From Vibrio metoecus (lineage in GTDB: Bacteria > Pseudomonadota > Gammaproteobacteria > Enterobacterales > Vibrionaceae): a DNA stretch of 64,000 bases. Both the position numbers and the translations under genes were made by a program. A model generated the notes under the pieces. It ran no database searches and was not told the origin of the DNA. It worked only from the letters and a program-made list of their open reading frames with translations. Where the stretch lies: contig NZ_CP035686.1 in assembly GCF_009665255.1 (NCBI RefSeq), positions 806,001 to 870,000 on the forward strand, in the 5' to 3' direction. Positions 42,105 to 50,093 of this stretch are shown here, piece after piece (within the stretch, counting starts at the first letter, position 1; the number at the start of each line of letters is the position of its first letter).

Positions 42105-44963
42105 ATGTTCAAAGAGAACAAAAATAAAGTCGAAACCATTATTAAAACGAGTGAAGAGGTTGCCTCTTCTCGACTCAATGGCTCACAACGTCTAAAAGAA
42201 AGTGGACTCATTCTCGCTTTCTTGTCTTCTATTTTTCTTGCGGTTGCCCTATTTAGTTTTAATCCTGCCGATCCTTCATGGTCACAAACTGCATGGGGCG
42301 CGGATATTCATAATGCAGGTGGTTTAGTTGGTGCTTGGCTGGCTGATACGCTGTTTTTTGTTTTTGGCTCTTTAGCTTATCCATTACCTTTCATTATTGC
42401 TTTTGCTGCTTGGGTCGTATTACGCAAACGTGATGAAGATGAAGAAATTGATTTTACGCTCTGGGGAACAAGGTTACTTGGATTAACCATTGTGCTCTTA
42501 ACCAGTTGTGGTTTAGCGGATATCAACTTTGATGATATTTGGTATTTCTCATCTGGTGGCGTGATTGGTGATGTATTAACCAGTTTGGCTCTGCCGACCT
42601 TGAATATTTTGGGAACAACATTAGTCCTGCTGTTTTTGTGGGGAGCTGGGTTTACGTTATTAACAGGAATTTCGTGGCTACGAATCGTTGAATGGATTGG
42701 TGATCGTAGCATTGCGTTTTTTGTGGGGGTATTTAATCGTCTGCGTGGTGAAAAAGCAGAGCGAGTAACACCAGCTTTAGTCAAGCCAGAATTACCTGCC
42801 GAAGATGCTGAAGAGAATGATGTTGAAGACCTTGAACCAACGCTGAGTTTTGTGGAACCTGAGGTTGAAGAGCCTGCGGCAAACTTGCGTAGATTCAACA
42901 TTCATATGCCTGAAGAACGAGATGTTCCTGTCATTACCCATGAACCTAAATTTGAGGCCGAACCTGCCCTGCCACGCCCATCAGTGGGGGTTACCCAACC
43001 GGCACCAATTAACCCACCACGTACCCAACAGTGGGATGTCACCATCGAAGAGTTAGATCAACAAGCCCGCTTAATGGACGACTATGCAGAGGAACAGGAA
43101 AACTTATCACTTGCCCCGAATGGGATGCAAGAGCAAGTTCAGCCAACTATACCAGCACACTCAATTGCTGACGTGGAAGACGATGATCTAAGCTCCGAAT
43201 CATTTAGCCATTCATTCAATATTAATGTTGAGGATGAAGAGGTTGAACCAAGTATTTCCAACCTCAATTGGTCAGATGAAGAGGATGAGTTGGACGAGAT
43301 ACCTTCCGTTAACATGTCCCAAACTCTTGATCAAGACTGGGAAGAGGAGGGGGATTCCGGAGATCGTGATGTCACCGCGTTTCAAAGCATGGTTGCCGAA
43401 GCGCAAGCGAGTGCAGTTGCAAAGCAAAACCCATTTTTAGTTCAAAAATCGGTGAATTTGCCCAAGCCTACGGAACCGATGCCGACCTTAGAGCTGCTTT
43501 ATCATCCAGAAAAGCGCGAAAACTTTATTGATCGCGATGCCTTGGAAGAGATTGCCCGTTTGGTTGAATCAAAATTGGCAGATTATAAAATCCAAGCGCA
43601 AGTGGTGGATATTTTTCCGGGGCCGGTCATCACTCGTTTTGAGTTAGATTTAGCTCCAGGCGTGAAAGTTAGCCGTATTTCCAGCCTATCGATGGATTTA
43701 GCGCGTTCTCTATCGGCAATGGCGGTACGAGTGGTCGAAGTGATCCCAGGCAAGCCTTATGTCGGACTTGAACTGCCTAACATGTCGCGTCAAACCGTTT
43801 ATTTATCTGATGTGATAGCGAGTCCTCAGTTTAAAGAGTCTAAGTCCCCGACTACGGTTGTGCTTGGTCAAGATATCGCCGGTGATGCGGTGGTGGCGGA
43901 TCTTTCAAAAATGCCTCATGTGTTGGTTGCAGGTACCACTGGCTCTGGTAAGTCAGTCGGTGTGAACGTGATGATCCTGAGTATGCTGTATAAAGCATCT
44001 CCTGAAGATGTACGCTTCATCATGATTGATCCGAAAATGCTTGAGTTATCGGTGTATGAGGGGATTCCGCATCTATTGGCTGAAGTTGTAACCGACATGA
44101 AAGATGCTTCTAACGCGCTACGTTGGTGTGTGGGAGAAATGGAACGGCGCTATAAACTGATGTCGGTATTGGGTGTGCGTAATATTAAGGGTTTCAACGA
44201 TAAGTTGCGGATGGCTGCTGAGGCTGGGCATCCAATCTACGATCCTCTTTGGAAAGAGGGGGATAGTATGGACAGTGAACCGCCATTATTGGAAAAACTG
44301 CCTTATATCGTCGTTGTGGTGGATGAGTTTGCTGACTTAATGATGGTGGTTGGCAAAAAAGTGGAAGAGTTGATTGCCCGTTTAGCACAAAAAGCGCGTG
44401 CAGCAGGCATCCACTTAATTTTGGCTACACAGCGTCCATCTGTCGATGTTATCACCGGTTTGATTAAGGCCAATATTCCGACTCGCGTCGCCTTTACAGT
44501 TTCGACTAAGACTGACTCGCGTACCATTTTGGATCAAAGTGGGGCAGAGTCTTTGCTTGGTATGGGTGATATGCTTTATCTCCCTCCAGGCTCAAGCCAT
44601 ACAATCCGTGTTCACGGTGCATTTGCGTCTGACGATGATGTGCATGCAGTAGTGAATAACTGGAAAGCACGAGGTAAACCAAATTACATCAGCGATATCA
44701 TTCAAGGCGATCATGGCCCTGAAGCCTTATTGCCTGGAGAGCAGTCTGAATCAGACGAAGAGCTCGATCCCCTGTTTGATCAAGTGGTTGAACATGTTGT
44801 AGAAACACGGCGAGGTTCGGTTTCTGGTGTGCAGCGTCGCTTTAAAATCGGCTACAACCGTGCGGCACGGATTGTTGAGCAGCTTGAAGCGCAGGGTATT
44901 GTGAGTCCTCCTGGACATAACGGTAACCGTGATGTGCTGGCTCCATCGCCCATTCGTGATTAA
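42105..44963 (+). CDS. ftsK: DNA translocase FtsK
   Basis: 952 residues. Four membrane helices in the first 200 residues, an acidic Pro/Glu-rich linker (about 220-460; EDAEENDVEDLEP, EEVEPSISNLNWSDEEDELDEIP), then the RecA-like motor with Walker A AGTTGSGKSVGVN, Walker B IVVVVDEFADLM, and a C-terminal gamma winged-helix (SVSGVQRRFKIGYNRAARIVEQLEAQGIVSPP) that reads polar DNA sequences. Moves chromosome termini and activates XerCD at division. The linker is shorter than in E. coli FtsK (1329 aa). Confidence 0.96.
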   Translation: MFKENKNKVETIIKTSEEVASSRLNGSQRLKESGLILAFLSSIFLAVALFSFNPADPSWSQTAWGADIHNAGGLVGAWLADTLFFVFGSLAYPLPFIIAFAAWVVLRKRDEDEEIDFTLWGTRLLGLTIVLLTSCGLADINFDDIWYFSSGGVIGDVLTSLALPTLNILGTTLVLLFLWGAGFTLLTGISWLRIVEWIGDRSIAFFVGVFNRLRGEKAERVTPALVKPELPAEDAEENDVEDLEPTLSFVEPEVEEPAANLRRFNIHMPEERDVPVITHEPKFEAEPALPRPSVGVTQPAPINPPRTQQWDVTIEELDQQARLMDDYAEEQENLSLAPNGMQEQVQPTIPAHSIADVEDDDLSSESFSHSFNINVEDEEVEPSISNLNWSDEEDELDEIPSVNMSQTLDQDWEEEGDSGDRDVTAFQSMVAEAQASAVAKQNPFLVQKSVNLPKPTEPMPTLELLYHPEKRENFIDRDALEEIARLVESKLADYKIQAQVVDIFPGPVITRFELDLAPGVKVSRISSLSMDLARSLSAMAVRVVEVIPGKPYVGLELPNMSRQTVYLSDVIASPQFKESKSPTTVVLGQDIAGDAVVADLSKMPHVLVAGTTGSGKSVGVNVMILSMLYKASPEDVRFIMIDPKMLELSVYEGIPHLLAEVVTDMKDASNALRWCVGEMERRYKLMSVLGVRNIKGFNDKLRMAAEAGHPIYDPLWKEGDSMDSEPPLLEKLPYIVVVVDEFADLMMVVGKKVEELIARLAQKARAAGIHLILATQRPSVDVITGLIKANIPTRVAFTVSTKTDSRTILDQSGAESLLGMGDMLYLPPGSSHTIRVHGAFASDDDVHAVVNNWKARGKPNYISDIIQGDHGPEALLPGEQSESDEELDPLFDQVVEHVVETRRGSVSGVQRRFKIGYNRAARIVEQLEAQGIVSPPGHNGNRDVLAPSPIRD

Positions 44964-44972
44964 TGGAAAATA

Positions 44973-45000
44973 AAAAAGGCGCATTCAGCGCCTTTTTTAT
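44973..45000. terminator. Bidirectional terminator between ftsK and dsbB
   Basis: AAAAAAGGCGC-ATTCA-GCGCCTTTTTT, symmetrical A and T tracts. Confidence 0.9.
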
Positions 45001-45014
45001 TTTCTGACGTTCAA

Positions 45015-45536
45015 CTAGCGTGTCGTTTTCGCTAGTTGTGCGATTAGGAAGATACCTGCTGCGAGCAAGTTTGCCGCAAAAATGATCACTAACCACTGTG
45101 GCATCGAAAGTGTCAAAAATTGCCACACGATCTTGCTGCAATCTCCGTAAGCTTCAAACATGGCAGGAGCCCATTGGTTGAGCGGTGCCCATGACGGGAA
45201 AGTCACAAAGAGATCACAAGTCGCAAAAGGTGAAGGATTGAATTGATAGTTCACATGCTCTATCGCCAACATCAGACCCTTATAGCTACTTGCTCCCCAA
45301 GCGGCGAGACCTAACCAACGTGAAAGTGGGTTTTGTGGAGCAATTACACCTACGATAGCCGCCGCACCGACCCCCAACATCGCCACACGTTCGTAGATAC
45401 ACATCACGCATGGCGCGAGTAGCATCACATGCTGGAAGTAAAGTGCACATAATTCAAAGAACACCACAAAAGCCAGTAGCAATAACCAAGATAATCGCGA
45501 CTGTGAAAAGGTTTTTAAAGAGGAGAGTAAACGCAC
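45015..45536 (-). CDS. dsbB: Disulfide bond formation protein DsbB
   Basis: 173 residues, GTG start with AAGGATC upstream. Four membrane helices. First redox pair is CVMC in APCVMCIYERVA; the second pair is CDLF and YGDCSKIVWQF. Re-oxidises DsbA and passes electrons to quinone. Minus strand, downstream of nhaB. Confidence 0.95.
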   Translation of the reverse strand: MRLLSSLKTFSQSRLSWLLLLAFVVFFELCALYFQHVMLLAPCVMCIYERVAMLGVGAAAIVGVIAPQNPLSRWLGLAAWGASSYKGLMLAIEHVNYQFNPSPFATCDLFVTFPSWAPLNQWAPAMFEAYGDCSKIVWQFLTLSMPQWLVIIFAANLLAAGIFLIAQLAKTTR

Positions 45537-45549
45537 AAATGATCCTTGT

Positions 45550-45582
45550 TGAAAAGAAAAGCTCTGAATACTCAGAGCTTTT
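45550..45582 (-). terminator. Terminator of nhaB
   Basis: AAAAGCTCTGA / TCAGAGCTTTT stem; on the minus strand the T tract is TTTTCTTTTC. Confidence 0.75.
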
Positions 45583-45614
45583 TATCTTGGAATAGTTTCA
45601 GGTTCAACTGAAAT

Positions 45615-47207
45615 TTAGTGTCCACTTTGCAATAGCGTATTTGCTGCAGGCACCACATGGTGATTGATCCAACCCAAGCTGTAGAAAACATCCGTCATAG
45701 GCTCAAGGAAGAACATAATGCCAATAAAACCAACGACTGACAGTGCGAGAGTGTATGGGAATGCCATGACAACCATGCGACCATATGACAGACGGATCAG
45801 TGGAGCTAGGGCTGAAGTGAGTAAGAATAAAAATGCGGCTTGACCATTCGGGGTTGCGACCGAAGGTAAGTTGGTACCCGTGTTGATGGCTACCGCAAGT
45901 AGGTCAAATTGGTCACGAGAAATCATCCCCTCCATTAAGGCAGTTTTGACTTCCGTAATATAGACGGTTCCGACGAATACGTTATCCGACACCATGGAGA
46001 GCAAGCCGTTTGCCACGTAGAATAAGGCAAGCTGTGCACCATGATCTTCCACATTCAACACCGCATCAATAACGGGCTTAAACAGTTCTTGATCAATAAT
46101 CACGGCAACTACAGAGAAGAATACGGCGAGCAAAGCCGTAAAGGGCAGTGCTTCTTCAAACGCTTTGCCCAACGAGTGCTCTTCTATCACACCTGTGAAA
46201 GAGGTGGCGAGAATAATGACGGATAAACCGATTAAACCTACCGCTGCTAAATGCAACGCCAAACCAACAATCAACCAAACCGCAATGGCACCTTGTACCC
46301 ACAGCTTAGCAACGTCTTGATTAGTGCGGTTTTTACGTTCTTCCGAATCGAAATCGAGCAAAATTTGTCGAACATTGGCAGGTAAGCGAGCGCCATAACC
46401 AAAGAGGCGAAATTTTTCAACTAACATGCAAGTGAGCATACCTGCAATGAAAACTGGCACAGTTACTGGTGCCATCCGTAGTAAAAACTCACCAAAATGC
46501 CAACCTGCTTGATCCGCAATGATTAAGTTTTGTGGTTCACCCACCATGGTTGTTACACCACCTAATGCAGTACCCACACCAGCATGCATAAGAAGTGATC
46601 GTAGAAAGGCGCGATAGTTTTCTAAGTCATCACGAGTTAATTCGGGAATAGCATCATCATGGGTATGGTCATGTGAAGATTGAATACTCTGACCTGAAGC
46701 CACTTTGTGGTAAATCGAATAGAACCCAACAGCAACACTAATGATGACCGCGATCACGGTTAGAGCATCAAGAAATGCCGAGAGAAAAGCGGCCGTTACG
46801 CTAAAAGCGACCGAAAGTAGAATTTTAGAACGGATGCCAAGCAGGATCTTAGTAAAGATAAACAGCAGCAGCTGTTTCATGAAATAGATACCAGCCACCA
46901 TGAACACCAGCAGTAGTAAAACTTCGATGTTGGCGACTAGCTCATGTTTCACTTGAGCAGGGCTTGTCATACCTATAGCAATCGCCTCAATGGCCAGTAA
47001 TCCCCCCGGTTGTAGTGGGTAGCACTTTAGAGCCATTGCAAGGGTAAAAATGAACTCGATAATCAACAACCAACCCGCAAGGAAGGGATTGATAAAAAAG
47101 AACACGATGGGGTTAATAATAAGAAAAGCAATGATGGCAAGTTTGTACCAGTCAGGCGCTTTACCAAGAAAGTTCTTGATAAACGCATTTCCGAGGGACA
47201 TCGGCAT
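45615..47207 (-). CDS. nhaB: Sodium/proton antiporter NhaB
   Basis: 530 residues with about 12 membrane segments. The block GKAPDWYKLAIIAFLIINP and EFIFTLAMALKCYPLQPGGLLAIEA near the N-terminus is NhaB-specific. MSLGNAF at 47201 is an alternative start. Exports Na+ for H+, central to sodium circulation in vibrios. A histidine-rich loop (SSHDHTHDDAIPE) is present. Divergent from fadR across a 647-bp region with a 20-bp inverted repeat. Confidence 0.95.
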   Translation of the reverse strand: MPMSLGNAFIKNFLGKAPDWYKLAIIAFLIINPIVFFFINPFLAGWLLIIEFIFTLAMALKCYPLQPGGLLAIEAIAIGMTSPAQVKHELVANIEVLLLLVFMVAGIYFMKQLLLFIFTKILLGIRSKILLSVAFSVTAAFLSAFLDALTVIAVIISVAVGFYSIYHKVASGQSIQSSHDHTHDDAIPELTRDDLENYRAFLRSLLMHAGVGTALGGVTTMVGEPQNLIIADQAGWHFGEFLLRMAPVTVPVFIAGMLTCMLVEKFRLFGYGARLPANVRQILLDFDSEERKNRTNQDVAKLWVQGAIAVWLIVGLALHLAAVGLIGLSVIILATSFTGVIEEHSLGKAFEEALPFTALLAVFFSVVAVIIDQELFKPVIDAVLNVEDHGAQLALFYVANGLLSMVSDNVFVGTVYITEVKTALMEGMISRDQFDLLAVAINTGTNLPSVATPNGQAAFLFLLTSALAPLIRLSYGRMVVMAFPYTLALSVVGFIGIMFFLEPMTDVFYSLGWINHHVVPAANTLLQSGH

Positions 47208-47304
47208 GATGATTACTCTTTAGCTGTTGTTATAGATAGACTTTGTGTCGTGCCTGTTCTCACGAAAACATCAGACTTAGTGTTTAGACAAAATCTTCTT
47301 CAAC

Positions 47305-47360
47305 AGTGACTCGGTAAGAAAATACTTTATCAAACCAAAATATTTTCTTACCGAGTCACT
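47305..47360. repeat. Perfect 20-bp inverted repeat upstream of nhaB
   Basis: Arms 47305-47324 and 47341-47360 (first arm begins AGTGACTCGGTAAG; second arm is its exact reverse complement), with a 16-nt AT-rich spacer. It lies 98 bp upstream of nhaB in the nhaB-fadR region. The extent and perfection are unusual for an operator; it may be a leader hairpin of nhaB mRNA, a terminator-like element or an element remnant. The rest of 47208-47854 is AT-rich without a gene. Confidence 0.75.
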
Positions 47361-47854
47361 CCCTGAGAAAAACAAGCACTCCGTACTTCGACCGCACTCT
47401 ACTTGCCGTTAAATAATAGTCAACAACAAATATCATGATGATAAAAAGTTACTAAACTTTCGTTAAAAAACGCGATCTAAGTGGTGTAAGCATAGCACAA
47501 AGTTGATAAAAAATTCATTTAGAAGCCGTGAGTTAGGCGAAATTGAATTTAATACATATTAACTCGGAATAAATACCTCTTTAGAGTAAGTTTATTTTGC
47601 TGATAAGAAATAGAAGAGTGTGAGCTATGTCGATTTAATTTTAGATACGTTGTGTTTTTCGGTTTTTTAGAAAATATTCGCAACCCATATTATTCAACAA
47701 AATATTCACAATGCTTGCTGTAAGTTAAATTAGAGTAATTACACTATGTTTGCTTTGTGACAAGATTATCGATGCTTGGTTTTCGAGTCACCCTAAGTAG
47801 TGGTATGATGAGTGCCATTCGACCCAAATAAAACAAGCATTGGATAAGTTATTA

Positions 47855-48694
47855 ATGGTCATTAAGGCAAAAAGCCCAGCAGGTTTCGCTGAGAAGTACA
47901 TTATTGAAAGTATTTGGAATGGTCGCTTTCCACCGGGTTCCATCTTACCTGCAGAGCGTGAGCTTTCAGAGTTAATCGGGGTGACACGTACAACATTACG
48001 TGAAGTGTTACAGCGTTTGGCGCGTGATGGCTGGCTGACTATCCAACACGGAAAACCAACCAAAGTGAATCAGTTTATGGAGACTTCTGGGCTGCATATC
48101 CTTGATACTTTGATGACGCTTGATGCGGATAATGCCACGAGTATTGTCGAGGACCTTCTTGCGGCCAGAACGAATATTAGCCCAATATTTATGCGCTATG
48201 CCTTTAAGACGAATAAAGAAAGTGCGGAACGCATCATCATCAATGTGATTGAATCTTGTGACGCATTGATGAGTGCACCATCGTGGGATGCTTTTATTAC
48301 TGCTTCTCCTTATGCAGATAAAATTCAGCAGCATATTAAAGAAGATGGTGAAAAAGACGAGCTAAAAAGACAAGAAATCTTGCTTGCGAAGACATTCAAT
48401 TTCTATGACTACATGCTTTTCCAGCGTTTGGCTTTCCATTCAGGTAACCAAATTTATGGCTTGATCTTTAACGGATTGAAAAAGCTCTATGATCGTGTTG
48501 GTAGCTACTATTTCTCGAATCCAGAAGCACGTGAATTGGCGATGGAGTTTTATCGTCAACTATTAGCCGTATGCCAAAGTGGCGATCGTGAGCAACTTCC
48601 CCACGTTATTCGTCAATATGGTATTGCGAGCGGGCACCTCTGGAATCAGATGAAAACAACGCTGCCATCGAATTTTACGGAAGATGATTGTTAA
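47855..48694 (+). CDS. fadR: Fatty-acid metabolism regulator FadR (long Vibrio form)
   Basis: Start set at MVIKAKSPAGFAEKYIIESIW (47855); 279 residues. GntR-type DNA-binding domain (PAERELSELIGVTRTTLREVLQRLARDGWLTIQHGKPTKV) and the acyl-CoA-binding helical domain. Compared with the 239-residue E. coli protein there is an insertion of about 40 residues near 138-177 (ASPYADKIQQHIKEDGEKDEL), known in Vibrio FadR to create a second acyl-CoA site. Represses fatty-acid degradation and activates unsaturated fatty-acid synthesis. Confidence 0.96.
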   Translation: MVIKAKSPAGFAEKYIIESIWNGRFPPGSILPAERELSELIGVTRTTLREVLQRLARDGWLTIQHGKPTKVNQFMETSGLHILDTLMTLDADNATSIVEDLLAARTNISPIFMRYAFKTNKESAERIIINVIESCDALMSAPSWDAFITASPYADKIQQHIKEDGEKDELKRQEILLAKTFNFYDYMLFQRLAFHSGNQIYGLIFNGLKKLYDRVGSYYFSNPEARELAMEFYRQLLAVCQSGDREQLPHVIRQYGIASGHLWNQMKTTLPSNFTEDDC

Positions 48695-48712
48695 GTCGAT
48701 TATCTAATCGAT

Positions 48713-48742
48713 AAAAAGCCCGCAGTGTTGCGGGCTTTTTTG
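48713..48742 (+). terminator. Terminator of fadR
   Basis: AAAGCCCGCA / TGCGGGCTTT stem followed by a T run. Confidence 0.9.
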
Positions 48743-48784
48743 TGGTGATAACGTTTAATCGAACGAGGATGGGGTGGTTGAAAA

Positions 48785-49936
48785 TCAATGGCCACCAGCG
48801 GCTTTAAACCATTGTGTTAAATGGTTTTTCAGGTCTTTGAGTTCATCAGGTCCAATTAACGCAAGGCCCAAATCTTCGGCTCGAGTTATGTCGTTGTGGC
48901 GCAGCGGGCGGAAACTGACTAACATCGCGCGTGCTTGCAGCCCACCGAGTAGATCGCGTAGTGACTCTAATTTGTAGAGTGTATCGTCGCCATCATCCCG
49001 CATCCCTTTGGTTTTGCATTCAATAATGTGCAGCTTATTATTGACCACGGTTGCCACATCAAGCTCATTACGTACTTCTCTATCACCCAGTTGGCGGTAA
49101 ACTTGCACGTTTAGTGAGCGATCTTGAATGGTGGGTAGATCGTCTTGTATCTGCTTAACAGTGCTGTGCACGAGAGTCTCTAACCATTCTCCGTTGGCAA
49201 AGCGCCGTGCATCTTCATTGCTGAAAGTAAGAACTCCATTTTCATAACGGGCAATATTGGCTTCGACAAGATCGCTGAGCAGTAGATTTAATTCTCGATA
49301 GCCTTGTTGTTTCTCTGAAAGCTCAACATCTAGCCGCTGTTCTTTACGGCATGTCGTCGCTAGATAGTTAAGGGTTGCCAAACCAGGCCCCAACTCTAAA
49401 GCATTGCCTGCCCAACGTTCACCTAATTGGTAAAGCTGTTGATCTAATTGCGGTGGGAGTTGCTGCTCATTAAATTCGCCACGCGCACCAAAAATGGTTA
49501 AATAATCGGCAATGGTGATGCGGTCTTGAACTTGAGTATCTTGATTTCCATCTGGGTAGAGCCAGCAGAGACAGTCGCTGTTAGGCTCGACGACAAAGAT
49601 TGGCCAATGGTAGCTGCGGAAAATTTCATAAGCGGAGAGAAGGCGATGGCGTAAGCCACAACTTGCGTTGAATTTCACATCCTCACCACGGGCTTTTAAT
49701 GTCTCGGCGAGATGACGAATTGCACTTTTGATGGCAGAAGTATTGGCTCCTGCTGGAATTTCAAAAAAATCTGTCGTGATATTGCGCTTTTGTAATACCG
49801 CACTCAGGCGTTGAAAAATCAATTGTTGAGTCTGGTCGCCAATAAAAATGATGTGGCGGCTGACAGTTCGGTTATCGAGCAGCGGTGTCACTAAACGAAC
49901 CGGGTCCTGATCGATAATTCCTACGTGAATAGCCAT
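48785..49936 (-). CDS. DUF1887 protein: CARF domain plus PD-(D/E)XK nuclease (Card1/Can2-like), orphan
   Basis: 383 residues. N-terminal Rossmann-like CARF domain (HIIFIGDQTQQLIFQRLSAVL; ligand-loop position N90-A-S-C-G-L-R96), a middle winged-helix-like region (165-245), and a C-terminal restriction-endonuclease domain with E250/E253, D293 in NELDV and E306-x-K308 in IIECKTK. This is the family of V. cholerae VC1899 (structure 1XMX) and Card1, a cyclic-tetraadenylate-activated nuclease in type III CRISPR. Here no cas gene or CRISPR array is present, and the usual CARF motif N-x-T-G-G-T-K is replaced. Convergent with fadR, downstream of a chemoreceptor gene. Confidence 0.88.
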   Translation of the reverse strand: MAIHVGIIDQDPVRLVTPLLDNRTVSRHIIFIGDQTQQLIFQRLSAVLQKRNITTDFFEIPAGANTSAIKSAIRHLAETLKARGEDVKFNASCGLRHRLLSAYEIFRSYHWPIFVVEPNSDCLCWLYPDGNQDTQVQDRITIADYLTIFGARGEFNEQQLPPQLDQQLYQLGERWAGNALELGPGLATLNYLATTCRKEQRLDVELSEKQQGYRELNLLLSDLVEANIARYENGVLTFSNEDARRFANGEWLETLVHSTVKQIQDDLPTIQDRSLNVQVYRQLGDREVRNELDVATVVNNKLHIIECKTKGMRDDGDDTLYKLESLRDLLGGLQARAMLVSFRPLRHNDITRAEDLGLALIGPDELKDLKNHLTQWFKAAGGH

Positions 49937-50013
49937 AAAGTATCCTCATGATTTGCTTGCATGAGTAGAGAGAAAAGTGGCGCAAGCTTTGTTAACCATA
50001 TAATGATGAGGAG

Positions 50014-50052
50014 ATTAAAAAACAAGAGCGACTCCGGTTAAAAGTCGCTCTT
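50014..50052 (-). terminator. Terminator of the chemoreceptor gene
   Basis: AAGAGCGACT / AGTCGCTCTT stem; on the minus strand it is followed by GTTTTTTAATC. Confidence 0.8.
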
Positions 50053-50093
50053 TGTGGAAAAATTGACACTGAGGGTATCAATGCTGACCGATT

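Noticed and set aside
41989..42195. 68-residue ORF upstream of ftsK
   Set aside because: It contains the GC-rich lrp hairpin and overlaps the ftsK start in another frame; it is a chance frame.
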